Below, one piece after another: positions 45,397-64,000 of a stretch of DNA of 64,000 bases. This stretch comes from Ramazzottius varieornatus (Eukaryota > Tardigrada > Eutardigrada > Parachela > Ramazzottiidae). The first letter of the stretch is position 1. Each line of letters opens with the position of its first letter. The notes under the pieces were generated by a model that had not been told where the DNA came from, did not search any database, and saw only the letters and a program-made list of their open reading frames with translations. The translations under genes and the position numbers were made by a program. The stretch covers positions 8,471,414-8,535,413 of the forward strand of contig BDGG01000002.1 of NCBI GenBank assembly GCA_001949185.1. Reading direction: 5' to 3'.

Positions 45397-46624
45397 GATA
45401 CAGCAGACGATCAGAGATGTGAAGGAACACAGCCAATAAGAGTTATCCCCTTAGGATGGAGATGTTCACCTCCCTCCACCTGGAACCACAACAACAACAC
45501 GTACACATGAAGAAGCTGGAAGTTGCAAAGATGCTCGATAAGATGCAGATGAATAGCTGTCGATAAGGAACAGAACGACACTCACCCATTCTCATCTACA
45601 AATCAAGACTTTGACGCCACACTGAATAATGGACTATCTGTGCTCATTCACTTGCTTCACCTGCATCACTTCTGCAGAACGTTCCAGGAGATATTGAATG
45701 AAGATGTTGAAGTTGTCTCCGCCGTCGGTGATGACTTATGACAAGTGTGACGAGGTGGGCAGTCCAATTGCGCCTTGTCCCTCCTTTGATGTGGGCGAAG
45801 TCGATGCACTGTAGTCAAACGTAGCACTGCTGCCTTTACCGTCCTATCCCCACCTACAGATGACCCGAGATATCGTGGAAGCTTCAGGCTGGAAGAAACA
45901 GAGGAAAGACAAGCATCGGTCAAGCAATTAAGGAGTTTTCTAGCTTCGATTAATTTTGTCTTACGTGTTGACTGTTGACGAGGCGAGGGCACTCTTTAAG
46001 CCAGAGCGTACTGCTGTGCTTCTTGAACTTGGCGTATGATGTCACAGCGTGTGTGTGCTGCATGCGTCATTCTACCCCTGTACTCTACGCAAACTCTTGT
46101 CGTCAGTTGGCCCAGTGCAAGAAACATCCCAGTTAGGTGCGCCGTTGCAGTTGTTGCCGAGTGTACCGAGCGAGACCAACTGGCCAGGTGGCGCCACCGG
46201 CCAGTCACATGGCGCGTCCAAAACTACGAATTTCTAATTTTCGATTCGCATCCGGTGGCTCCGCCCTTAATTTTCTCATCCCAACAAGGATGATGTCACT
46301 GAAGGACTTGACTGTGACGTCGCCAGCACTAACTTAGTTTCGGATTGATTGGATTGATTGTGAAGCCTTCCCTTCCGCTGCAAAGATTCTTTGATCACGA
46401 TTCACGAAGTCAAAGTCTCGTTTTTGCGTGAGGACGTGGACGGCGGACTCGTGATCATCGCTTATCCGTCAATGTCGATTCTATAATTGGGCTGCAAGAG
46501 AGCTGTTTGGAGTGTGCCAAGGATGAAATGATCGGGAGGAGTGATAGTTGCGACTGAAGGAGCGGAGTTGCCAGCATAGCTCATGTGTGGCGAGCTGGTT
46601 ACTTCTCCTTCGCCACACAGCAAG
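45397..46624. other. divergent intergenic region
   Basis: Lies between a minus-strand and a plus-strand gene and so should hold both promoters. A minus-strand frame (45666-45992) shows no domain. Nothing else supported. Confidence 0.4.
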
Positions 46625-49301
46625 ATGTGGAACAGCAAGTTGCGTGTTCACACGATCAAAATCATCCTCATCACCTCGGTGATATGGCTTTTATTCGTAT
46701 CAGCTGTCTTTGTGTACTTCTCGGATTTGTGTGATCGCAAAGCCGAGGATGCCCTTGATGCGGCAGGTAAGTTAAGTGCAACCGTGCGTGGCTTCCTTCT
46801 ACATGTGACAGTCCATCATGCTTTCTTTGTATAGAGGTTGCTGCCATCCGCGGAAGGCATGGAAGTAGTTCCACCGACAGGAAGACTTCCGATCTCGACA
46901 GCTCGAAAACAGGACGGAAGAAGAGTAGAAAGCCAGGAATGATTGGAAGAATGATTAATAAAGGTAAGGCGAGTTGATTGATGATCCTTGATTAGCCTGA
47001 TTTGACTGGCCACGTTGTTGACCACGTGTACGATTGTATGGTTTCGCCATTGATTATGCCATGTGGTAGCGGGTACTTGGATACGTCTGTTTGGATACAC
47101 CGTTGTGGTACGGTCAGGTAGTACGCGCTTGGAGGATCCAGTGGAGAAGGGGGTGATCAAGTGGTTTGTGAAGTTGGCTCGGTATATGTCATTATCACGT
47201 GGTCGGGTTATATAATTTGGTCCGGGTGGCGAATGCGTGACTTCATCGGGGAAACTCGGCGCAAAGTTCTCTTTGGTGTTTTCAGTGCTTCCGTCGAATC
47301 CCAACGGTCCCGGTGAAATGGGCAAGGCGGTGGTGCTGACCGGTGAGGACGAGGAGAAGGCCAAGAGCATGTTCGGTGTCAACCAGTTCAACTTGATGGT
47401 ATCGGAGCGGATAGCCTTGAATCGTTCGCTGCCCGACGTCCGCATGTCCCAATGCAAGAGCAAAGTCTACCCAGCGCCGGAAACGCTTCCCAAAGTCTCG
47501 GTGGTCATTGTCTTTCACAACGAAGCTTGGTCGACCCTACTGCGTTCGCTGTACAGTATTATCAACCGTTCGCCGGTGGAAGTCTTGGAGGAAATTATCC
47601 TGGTGGACGACAAGAGCGAAGACAAGTTTGAGCACCTCAAGACCAGACTGGAAGAGTACCTGCCCACCTTTACCGAAGTTCCCGTCCGCCTCTTCCGCAT
47701 GCCTGACCGAAGTGGACTCATCCGCGCACGGCTAAAAGGCGCCAAAGAGGCCAAAGGTAACCGGACAGAGAGTTTTCTCGTGGTGGGGATGAAGGTATAA
47801 TTTGCGGATGCCGTTGCAGGTGACGTGCTGCTCTTTCTGGATGCGCACATCGAAGCGACAGAAGGCTGGTTGGAGCCTCTGTTGACTCGAATAGCGGGCA
47901 ACAAGAAGCGAGTAGTCTGTCCCATCATCGACGTCATTTCCGACGATACTTTCGAGTACATTACAGCCTCAGATATGACGTGGGGTGGCTTCAACTGGAA
48001 GTTAAACTTCCGCTGGTATACGGCGCCCAACCGCGAGATGGTGCGCCGCAACCACGATCGCACTCAACCCTTACAGTCTCCCACGATGGCTGGTGGTCTC
48101 TTTGCCATCGACCGAGAGTACTTTTACGAACTAGGGGCCTATGACGAAGGCATGGATGTGTGGGGTGGGGAGAACCTCGAGTTTAGCTTCCGAGTCTGGC
48201 AGTGTGGCGGGGTGGTGGAGATTGTCACTTGCTCCCATGTCGGCCATGTCTTTAGGAAGTCGACACCGTACAAATTCCCCGGTGGCACGGCTACCGTCAT
48301 CAACCATAATAGTCGGAGGGTGGCCGAAGTCTGGATGGACGAGTATAAGGACTTCTTCTACGCCATGAACCAGAATGCCAAGAGTATCGCGCTGGGCGAT
48401 ATCTCGGAGAGGTTGGCGCTAAGGGACAAGCTGGGCTGTAAGAGCTTCAAGTGGTACTTGGAGAATATCTACCCCGAGTCCATTGTGCCCATAGAGTACA
48501 AAAGTATCGGCGAGATGAGGAACCCAAAGACTTCCCGCTGTCTAGATACTTTCTCCAGGAAAAACGGTAATTCAACCAATCTACAATTCAAAATCCAAGA
48601 AAGAAATATTGTGGTTCAATTCCAATGAATGAACCAACGCGACAAGACTGTTCTGAAGTGGCGCTCTAGGATCGATGGCTGGAAGTATGCCCCAGTTTAG
48701 GAAGCTGGACGAGATTGTTATCCTAAGTGGCGCACGCGAACAGTTTTATCAACCGCAAGTGTGCGCCAATTGGGAAGGTCGACAGAAGTGTTTCCTCCAA
48801 TAGCGCACGTGCTTAGTGTTACTGTCTCGTGGCATGCGCCACATGACAGAGCGGTTCTGTCGCGTTCCTTAGCCGAGTTCCCAAACATAAAAATAATAAA
48901 ACAATCAATGAGACATGGTCACGAAGGACCTCTGGAAAGAGTGTCTGATGTTAACGATGCTGGTTGTTACAGGTGAAGCAGTGGCCTCCAGCGCATGTCA
49001 CAACTTTGGTGGCAACCAAGCGTGGAGTTTGACGGCCAAAGGTGAGATTGAGAACGATGAGTTGTGTTTAGATGCGTCCAGCTCGTCGGCGCCGGTACGG
49101 ATGGTGACATGTCACCGGAAGAAGGAGAACCAAGAGTGGAAGTACGACGTGGCCAGCAAGCACCTGCAGCACGTCAGCCTGAAGATGTGCCTCAGCGCCG
49201 TCACGGACACCAATAGTCCCGACAGCATGCGCCTGTACCCTTGTCAAGCCAACGACCCCTACCAAGTGTGGGAACTGGGGGGATACAAAGATGAACTGTA
49301 G
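46625..49301 (+). CDS. GALNT: polypeptide N-acetylgalactosaminyltransferase with C-terminal KDEL
   Basis: Starts mucin-type O-glycosylation by moving GalNAc from UDP-GalNAc to Ser/Thr. Five exons (46625-46766, 46835-46963, 47286-47756, 47820-48566, 48973-49301) all join in phase 1, giving 605 residues. Type II topology: short basic cytoplasmic start, then a TM anchor ([20 protein letters not shown]) and a basic stem. The GT-A domain shows [16 protein letters not shown], the metal-binding D-x-H as [15 protein letters not shown] and the [13 protein letters not shown] block. A C-terminal ricin-type lectin domain carries three Q-x-W motifs (NQAW, NQEW, YQVW). The protein ends GGYKDEL, a textbook ER-retrieval signal on a luminal C-terminus; members of this family normally reside in the Golgi without it. 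Gene otherwise intact. Confidence 0.93.
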
Positions 49302-49872
49302 CAGCAACACTGCGGCTTTCAGCCTTCTTTCCAGCGCGAGCTTCTTGCGCGAAGTTTTTGTTTACTGTTTGCCATCTTTCCCTCTTTTTGATATCTGTGC
49401 ATAGTTGTAATTTATTTGCTTTTGTAATACTTGTTATTATGCTATAGTTTTATTTGTATGGATCAACTTGGCAATATGGACGATGGTGAAAGTAGCGCTG
49501 TTAGTTTTTTATTCTGCAGTAGCCGAAAGTATAGCCGGTGTAATGTAAGAGAAAAACGTGAATGGGATGGAATTAAAGAGTACTTTATAGGTTTACCATG
49601 GACTATCCAAACTATCAGCTATGACTGTTTCAGTCATTTTCAGGCTTGGTCACCTTCGTAAGGTGGACGAACCCATCAATGTGCCACTCACTTGGGCATA
49701 AAATGCTAATGTTATTGTCCATGAAGCTGACTGTGGTACTTCCTCGTTAGTGCGCTACTCGATCTTATCCACCGCACAGGTTTGGAAATACTGTACATCG
49801 CAGTTCTTGAATGACAGGCGAGTCGTCAGTGCTCGGACATCGGCATTATTTGAGTAAATAGGGTTCAGCAAC
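49302..49872. other. 3' region of GALNT and upstream of the next gene
   Basis: No AATAAA seen; T-rich sequence around 49390-49450. No additional gene. Confidence 0.4.
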
Positions 49873-50577
49873 ATGTTCTTCAAATTCCTGCTGATAAGTG
49901 GGCTGACGGTCATGGTGAAATGTCAGCGAGACCCCGTGGGCTATTTCTCGCAGAACAAGTGCTTCTGCTCCGAATCCAGCTTATTCTGCTGTCTTCTGAT
50001 CAACAACGACGGCGACCCGGCGCTTGCCGACTTTCTGTACGGTAACACAAGTAAGGGTGATGCAGCGGAATATTATAGCTGGCCCGGCGTGGAAGTCGAC
50101 GTCGAGAGCTCGCAAGACGCCGTGGAGGCTCAGCCCGTGAGGCACAGGGTGGAGTTTATGAATTTGCCAGACTTCGTTGAACCAGCCAACCTGACGGATG
50201 TGAGCCCAGTGGAAGTTGGAGGGTCGACCGTAAGCGGTAATTCCTCGACTACAACGACACCGCCACCGGTATCACATTCAACAGGTAGTCACTTCTTATT
50301 GTACGCTCTCCCTGTCGGGTGATCGAATTATGGTTACCGAGTACCGACTGGCTTGCCGCTGCGAATTCCAAGTATTTTTCTGTTGTACATAGGTACAGAA
50401 AGCGACACAGTGCAGAGCGCAACGAACGAATGGGAAAGTGGCGCCAGCAACGGTCATTTTGTCGGTTCCTCGCCGGCGCACTTCGGATTCATGGGTTGCG
50501 GACAGGATGTCTGCTTGCCCAAAAATGGGCTACAGGAATCGGAAAGGGGATGTGGATACTACCTAAACTGCTGGTAA
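49873..50577 (+). CDS. secreted protein with cysteine clusters at both ends
   Basis: Two exons, 49873-50284 and 50393-50577, join in phase 1 (acceptor GTACATAG), giving 198 residues. The signal peptide (MFFKFLLISGLTVMVKC) is followed by CFCSESSLFCC. A long acidic, Ser/Thr/Pro-rich, probably O-glycosylated middle carries possible N-glycosylation sites (NTS, NLT, NSS). The C-terminus has four further Cys (GCGQDVCLP and GCGYYLNCW). The stop TAA overlaps a GTAAGC, so a further exon is possible. Family unknown; an extracellular matrix or cuticle-associated role is a guess. Confidence 0.6.
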
Positions 50578-51146
50578 GCTCCTCAGAAATTATCCAGTGG
50601 TTTCTGAAATATGATTTCTACAGTAGAAGTCTCATATACGCAGCTCTGTGCACTGTGTGAAGAAAGCTGGGAAACGTAGTGTGTGCTTGGCAGGAACTAT
50701 TGTGGATGGACGCAGAAATGCCCCGACTTTCTGGTAGGTGGGCCAATTTGTATTGCCTGCCAGTATCATTTGTCGGCGCTTTGTCCAATTTCTTCTGGAA
50801 ATTTGTAGGTGTTTAATAGGGAAAAGCAGTGGTGCGACTGGCCCTGGCGTCTTGCGGCGGACCATTCTTGTCACGGCAGCTGGCCAGGCGAAGTCTTCAA
50901 GCGCAGGAGAGTTCCACTAACCACCGAAAGGCCCATGGAGGACAAAGTGGCACATCGGCAACATAATCGGTTAACGTAGTGTGCGTACCTCCGGCGCCAC
51001 GGGTTTCATATCCTTAGCCTGGCTTCCCCCATTTTCCGGCGAAATACCAGTGTTTGAAAGAAAGCACATGACAGTTCCCTTACAAACCGCATAAGTTAAT
51101 TTGTGTGGCTGGGCAGGTTAAACTCGATAGTCACTGTTAAAGGAGC
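50578..51146. other. intergenic, nothing supported
   Basis: No domain-bearing frames; ends at the target duplication of the 51.2-kb MITE. Confidence 0.4.
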
Positions 51147-51154
51147 CTTGTCAC

Positions 51155-51305
51155 CAAGGGCATATTGAGGTCCCCAAAAGGTCCGCAATTTGGCCCTTTT
51201 TCTACGATGTCGCCCGTCCGGCCCGCGCCTGGCGCAACCCGAACCGACATTCCGTAAAGAATAGGGCCAATTTGCGGACCTTTCAGGGACCTCAATACAC
51301 CCTTG
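51155..51305. mobile_element. 151-bp hAT-like MITE with 8-bp target duplication
   Basis: Inverted ends of ~50 bp begin CAAGGG and contain ATTGAGGTCC and AAGGTCCGCAA. CTTGTCAC is duplicated immediately outside both ends (51147-51154 and 51306-51313). An 8-bp duplication with short CA-start termini fits hAT-type elements (family knowledge). Confidence 0.8.
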
Positions 51306-51313
51306 CTTGTCAC

Positions 51314-52634
51314 ATTTGCGCGCTTGTTGATCGAAGTTGACCGCCTATGGGCGACCACTCAATTTCGACGATATTCATGGGATATCGCGTTGGAACAGCC
51401 CATCCTTGTGCCGGCAACCCCTGGAGGTAGTCATTCAAAAATAGCATGGGTAAATAAGTCAGTTGCTCGTCATAGCACTGCAGGTTGCTGATGTCCTGCC
51501 TATAGGACTGATAGCAAGGTATGAACAATCTGGAAATGAAATTGTCCATGCTGCTTCATGAAGGATGGTTAACGTTGTGCCATGAACGTAACATTGTTTG
51601 CGAAGATGACTGTCTTCCCCTGTTTTATTCGGTCAAGTGGACTGATGCACCATCGGTAAGGGAGCATTAATTCCTTCATGACGTCAGGTTCTCCAGGAGG
51701 GTTGACGGGTCCCGAAAGCTGACGGCAGTGCTGTTTAGATCCAGTGGATTCCGTGACTGTCTGACAGGGTAGGAGGAGAGATGGTTAGGCTTTCTAATAT
51801 GACGTCACCAATGAACTTGCCAACGGGCAACGGTACCCTGGATAAAAACGCGGCAAAGGCAGTGGCGCTGGGGTGTACGGTTTTGCGAGACAACGAAACC
51901 GCCGCTGACGAGCATTTTCTGCCTTTGACTACATGCGCTCAAGGCCGGGCTGCAAGGACCAAATTAGCCTTGTCAACAGCGCCGTATCAAGAAGCCCGAA
52001 CTTGCGCTTTGCCCAAACATAAATTGGTCGAGTCCATGGCCAAGCCCGACACTAGCGCAGAAAGAGTTTACGGACTTGCTTGAAAGTACAATGTCTATTC
52101 TTCGAGGTGTCACGTTCCGATTTGCACAGCGGTCACGCGCTGCAACGTCTAACAATATCGATACTTTGCTCGACGACTTTTTCGTCAGCTCGCCCGGGGC
52201 GTCCGGTGTACTACACTCTTTCCACGAAAAAAGATGAGTGTATAGGCAGCTGCACAGTCAATCAATCAGCCGCCCCGTCATGGAAAGTCCGAAGAGTTGC
52301 CCATCGGGAAAAAGCCTGAAATGACGCCTTTGTCTCAGCTGCATGTTACCACCCCGTCATGAGTACGCGGGGGACGGCAGGACGACGCTTGCGCATTGAA
52401 TTAGTCTACATAATTCTTCTCGGGCACAAAGGAGGAAGGATAGCCAGTGGTCAGCTCATTCAGCAATGCAGTTACGCACCCGTTCATGATCAGGAAACGT
52501 ACGAGCAGATCCTTATCATTTCTCATGATTTCTATCGGCCATTCCGTCTGCGGCAGCAGCAGTCAACATTCGACCATAAGACACTTTTCCGCTGCAGATA
52601 GCTCTAAATAGTTTGTTCACTGGTGCAGCCTGAA
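51314..52634. other. intergenic, nothing firmly supported
   Basis: A 100-codon plus-strand frame at 51781-52083 has no recognisable domain or splice partner. Two TGACGTCA octamers (51679 and 51800) lie here. The end of this stretch should hold the cyclase promoter. Confidence 0.35.
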
Positions 52635-53671
52635 ATGGCTTCACTTGGTATCTGGCGTTTCTTCCTGAGCGTAGCATGCTTTGCTATTGTAGCTGCCAGG
52701 TTGCGTTTCACACTGGAGGATATTGGCGATGGAAGTGAAGAGCTACTGGACATGTCCCATGAGTACAACGAAAACACCCCCTTCTGGCCCACTATCGAGA
52801 AGAAAGGCCAACATTTCCAACTTCAGCCGACACAAAATGGCCACAGCCACCGATTCGGATACTATTATCACGCCAACGTCATCAAGATGAGCGACCATGG
52901 AGGAACTCACGTTGATGCCCTCAACCACGTCAACAAGAACCCGGTCGAGTACGTATTCACACAGCCACACTATCCGCCTCTAACTTTCTGCGTTACGTTA
53001 GTAGTGAGGAAAATTAGTCATATTATTGCAACGAAATAATTATTACCAACATATATGAACACGTTTACCTATTTGAAAAACTTTCGAGAACGATGATTCG
53101 TCTTTTGATACTGGATAAACTTCGTTTCGATGCTTTTCCTTGCAGCGATGGTATTGATCGGACCCCGCTGAAGCAGTACTTCGGAGCGGCCATGGTGGTC
53201 AACATTTCAGCGCGGTGCTTGGCGGACCGCAACTACCAGCTGAAGGTCTCCGATCTGCTGGCCTTTGAAAACACGCACGGCAAGATCAGCGACGGTTGCC
53301 TTCTCTTCATCTACAGCGGCTGGGGCGCCAAGATCCACAACAAGACAGACTTTTGGGGTAGTGGCGACTACTTTAACATATCCAGCCTACAATACCCGGG
53401 CGTCAGTGCCGAAGCGGCAGAATGGATCGTCAAGCATCGCTTGGTCAAACTGGTCGGTGTGGAGACGGGCTCTATCGACCACGGCCAAGGCGGACTGCGT
53501 CTGTCTAGCCATGTCCTGTTCTTGAGCAACAAGATCAACGTTGTGGAGAGCGTGGCCAACTTGGACAAACTACCAGCCAAAGGCGCTTTCGTCTTCGGAC
53601 TACCCATGAAGATGAAGGCCGCTAGTGGAAGCCCTATTCGTCTAGTCGCTGTCGGCTGGAACAAGAGCTAG
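52635..53671 (+). CDS. secreted cyclase-family metal hydrolase (kynurenine formamidase-like)
   Basis: Two exons, 52635-52996 and 53146-53671, join in phase 2 across a 149-nt intron (GTTAGT donor), giving 295 residues. The ATG at 52635 opens a signal peptide (MASLGIWRFFLSVACFAIVAA). The fold belongs to the cyclase/kynurenine formamidase-like superfamily (PF04199): SHEYNENTPFWP at the start and the metal-binding DHGGTHVDALNH motif at residues ~91-102. Later blocks are LIYSGWG-like (residues ~212-220), YPGVSAEAAEW and a GVETGSIDHG substrate-site segment. Family members hydrolyse N-formylkynurenine or related amides using a divalent metal; the true substrate is unknown. The secretion signal separates it from cytosolic kynurenine formamidases. 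AATAAA follows at 53889. Confidence 0.88.
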
Positions 53672-53888
53672 GCCTAGCCGACCACCACCCACCGCCATCT
53701 GGCGGAGAGCCCAACCAACTTCCTCCTTTCTGGCCGCGACATAAGGTTACTGTAACTTAGCAGGGGACTCGCACACGCAGATTCTGCTTCTTTTTGTTTG
53801 CTTCAAGATAGGCTCCGTTTTCTTAAACCGCACAGTTGATATACGCTCATTTGTTTCTGGCCAGATTCCAAACCGCTTCGAATTGCGG

Positions 53889-53894
53889 AATAAA
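53889..53894 (+). terminator. AATAAA polyadenylation signal of the cyclase gene
   Basis: Canonical hexamer 218 bp after the stop codon. Confidence 0.6.
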
Positions 53895-54466
53895 ATATAT
53901 TACATCGCTGTGCTATCACAGACTTTGTGAACAAGGTTCCAGAGACCGGCGTATACGTCAGTGGCCTGGTGGCTGACGCAGAAGGTCAGGAAAACACTGC
54001 GCGAGAAAACAGACGCACGCAATCGTCCTCCTCCAAAGTGATGCTCTCCTTTTATTTTTAGTTACTTTTGTGTGTAAGCTCTTTGTAAGAGCGCCACTTT
54101 TCAGCTCATTTTACTCTGATTTTTTCCATTCCAATTACAACAACGCTAAGGATACACAGATTGAGCTGCCACCGCCGGATGGAAGCTCGACTGTTCACAC
54201 AAAAATTTTCCAAATGGGCGCTGCAGCCCAGTTTGTCGAAAGTAGTAACCGGTACTTTTTTTAAGGGGAATGCTATAGGCACCCCTGTCACACGCCCGTT
54301 GGGCTATAGGCACCTCCGGTTTAATTCATTAATTCCAACACCCCTGTAATGCGATATGACTATAAAGACCCCTGTTCTTGAAATCAGTCTTGATAATATT
54401 GTGATGATCTGTATTGATAATTCATGTGGCCCATTGGTGTGCAGTTTCATGGCCGAGGTTGCGCAG
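53895..54466. other. intergenic with short direct repeat
   Basis: GCTATAGGCACC occurs twice (about 54270 and 54303). No gene supported. Confidence 0.4.
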
Positions 54467-55000
54467 TATGGGGCGCCGTTTGCATAAAAACTTTTGAAGC
54501 GTTCTTTGGTAAGAATTGATGCAGAACCACCTTACACCCTTTGCCAGAGTTTCAGTTTGCACCATTTTTCATTTCACACTTTGTGCAGAATTCTAAAACT
54601 CTGGCGCGAATTCATGCAGCGGGAAACGGCAGCGTGAAACCGCGTGTCTTTTCTGAACCTGGTCGTCCCTCCCCCTCTGCGTCGTACGCGCGTACAAACA
54701 AGAACGCAATCTTGGACGTCACCACATAGTGGTGGTATGCGCTGTATGGTGACGTAAGGAGCCTTGTTTCTGCATACCTGCGCGTATGACTCAGTGGAGG
54801 AGGGGCAAACAAGCTGAAAAAAGACACGTATTTTTGTGCTTCTTTTTCCGCTGCACTAATTCTCGCCAGTGTTCGAGGATTCTACAAAAGGTGCGAAATG
54901 AAAAATCGCGCAAACTGAAACTCTGGCGAAGCATGTTAGGCGGTTTAGGAAACTGCGAGAATTCTTGACGAAATAGTTGTAATGCAAACGGCGCCCCATA
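54467..55000. mobile_element. ~530-bp MITE with ~170-bp inverted termini, TA-flanked
   Basis: The outer ends are TATGGGGCGCCGTTTGCAT and its inverted copy. Inner parts share GCCAGAGTTTCAGTTTGC and TTTTTCATTTC. A TA dinucleotide at each border fits Tc1/mariner-type insertion, although two bases are weak proof. The interior does not code for a transposase. Confidence 0.65.
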
Positions 55001-56241
55001 AGCAGTTGCTGTCTGCAATCTGCATGCGGCAATCGACGTCTTGCTGTCGACGGACGAGCCGATCCTGGCTGTGCTACAGCCACACTTCTACGCGACAGAA
55101 TTTCAAGCCATCATTCTGTCAAGTGTAACCCGTAGGTTGGCTGAGAGCCGCCTTTCGCAGTCACTTTTGTGTGCTGGCCTGGGGTTCTTATTGGTCTGTT
55201 GAGTTTGCGCCTTCCAACCACCATTGCATTGATCCGTTACCTTCGTACTTACCCTGTAGCTGTTTCTTGCCGATATCTGCCTTTGCTTGGAATACTTCCT
55301 GTCCTTAATAAATTAGTCTGACGGTTTCAGAGTTGCAAGTCACATTTCTGCCACTTTTTCTGAATAGACTTATCAGCAAGTCAGCGGGGTTCCCCCTCCA
55401 GTTCACTAGCGCTACCTTCTTCTCCTACCGCCATTAACTCTGAATAAGTTCCCCCTCATCCTTCTGGTTATACATAGAAAAAGTCAGCCGCACTAGAAAT
55501 GGAGACGGGTGTCAGAATGATGACCTGATCACTTTCTGCAGCGCTTTTTCAGAATGGGCCCGCATGCAGAGTGCGCCATCAATGTGGCGCATTCGGCTCG
55601 AGCCACAGTAACTTCAAGCTCGAGCCACAGGCCGAGGTCTCGGACACATCTCACGGCAGATTATCCAAGAAGTATTGCTACGGTCTTGCTTTCTTTCTCC
55701 TTGCAATCGCCTGGCCAAACAGTTTGCAGTGGGGCTGAAATATGCAGTACACGTTCTGGGCAAACTTTACGGCGTTGTGCTGGTGGTGTTTTGACAAGAC
55801 AGTGGCATGATAATCCAAACGTTGTTGAGAATGGCTGTCGCGCGGTTACTTTCTTCCCGCAAGGCATGCGGAACTAGCCTGCGGTCACCCACTCGCTTTC
55901 GTTGCAATACTTTTGCGTAAGACATACGAAGGCCTTACACTGCAAGCGCCACAGTCCTCCATTTTGAGCTATCTTTAACAAGTCATGATAACAGACAGAG
56001 GTGGCTATTGACTGGAGATACTTTCAACCATCTTGATACCAATCGTGTTACCTACCATAAAGGTAAATCTACTTCGGTTCCGCTTCTGTTGTTCCTTCCA
56101 ACTGAAAGATCCTAGCTAATTTATTCTATCGCCCGCAGCGAAGTCATATCGGACCCCAACTTGACTTTAAAAGAGTAGGCGACCAAGTTGGTGGGGGCTG
56201 CGCACACAAGATCCCGACCGCTGTCCAACTATTGGTCGACA
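55001..56241. other. intergenic, upstream of the ABC transporter
   Basis: Several pyrimidine-rich tracts, no supported gene. The last few hundred bases should hold the transporter promoter. Confidence 0.4.

Positions 56242-64000
<7,759 letters not shown>

Noticed and set aside
48761-48976. Frame in the last GALNT intron
   Set aside because: Lies in the 406-nt intron 48567-48972; the KNG to GEAVAS splice is clearly correct.
51781-52083. Plus-strand 100-codon frame
   Set aside because: Length is within chance for this base composition; no signal peptide, domain or neighbours in phase.

Overview
This is eukaryotic nuclear DNA from a small-genome, intron-rich invertebrate. Genes carry short GT-AG introns (many 63-150 nt), are on both strands, are closely spaced and are separated by transposon debris. 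Domain content (expanded amine-type GPCR, glycine-rich secreted protein, arthropod/tardigrade-like cyclase family, MRP-type ABC transporter) suggests an ecdysozoan. A tardigrade is my best guess, but that is inference and nothing in the window fixes the species. All gene models below are hand-spliced: I joined exons only where donor, acceptor and reading phase agreed.

Layout. 0-5.5 kb: the 3' part of a piggyBac transposase, then nested inverted-repeat elements, including one with 283-bp arms. 6.3-10.5 kb: a small four-TM membrane protein gene with a 3.5-kb repeat-bearing intron. 12.3-13.8 kb: two more inverted-repeat elements. 14.1-15.1 kb (-): a near-complete rhodopsin-family GPCR broken by two in-frame stops. 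19.2-20.5 kb: a secreted Gly/Thr-rich protein ending in a six-cysteine module. 20.8-21.7 kb (-): the ESCRT-III subunit CHMP1. 23.4-27.8 kb: a graveyard of a Harbinger transposase, a pogo-like transposase and a Myb-like accessory protein, dotted with a perfect 10-bp palindrome. 29.1-29.8 kb: a THAP-like coding fragment split by a MITE. 31.4-34.9 kb: a decayed non-LTR retrotransposon. 35-35.6 kb: a basic low-complexity protein.

The right half is gene-dense: valyl-tRNA synthetase (36.5-39.8 kb); a type I membrane protein (40.0-41.3 kb, -); a secreted cysteine-rich precursor (42.0-43.1 kb, -); an unrecognised nuclear-type protein (44.3-45.4 kb, -); a polypeptide GalNAc-transferase with a C-terminal KDEL (46.6-49.3 kb); a secreted cysteine-rich protein (49.9-50.6 kb); a secreted cyclase-family hydrolase (52.6-53.7 kb); and a long MRP-type ABCC transporter running off the right edge (56.2-64.0 kb). 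Two small MITEs (51.2 and 54.5 kb) sit between genes and one large hairpin element lies in an ABCC intron.

The genes do not form an operon or pathway; they are unrelated housekeeping, secretory and membrane genes. No rRNA, convincing tRNA, CRISPR or prokaryotic features were seen.
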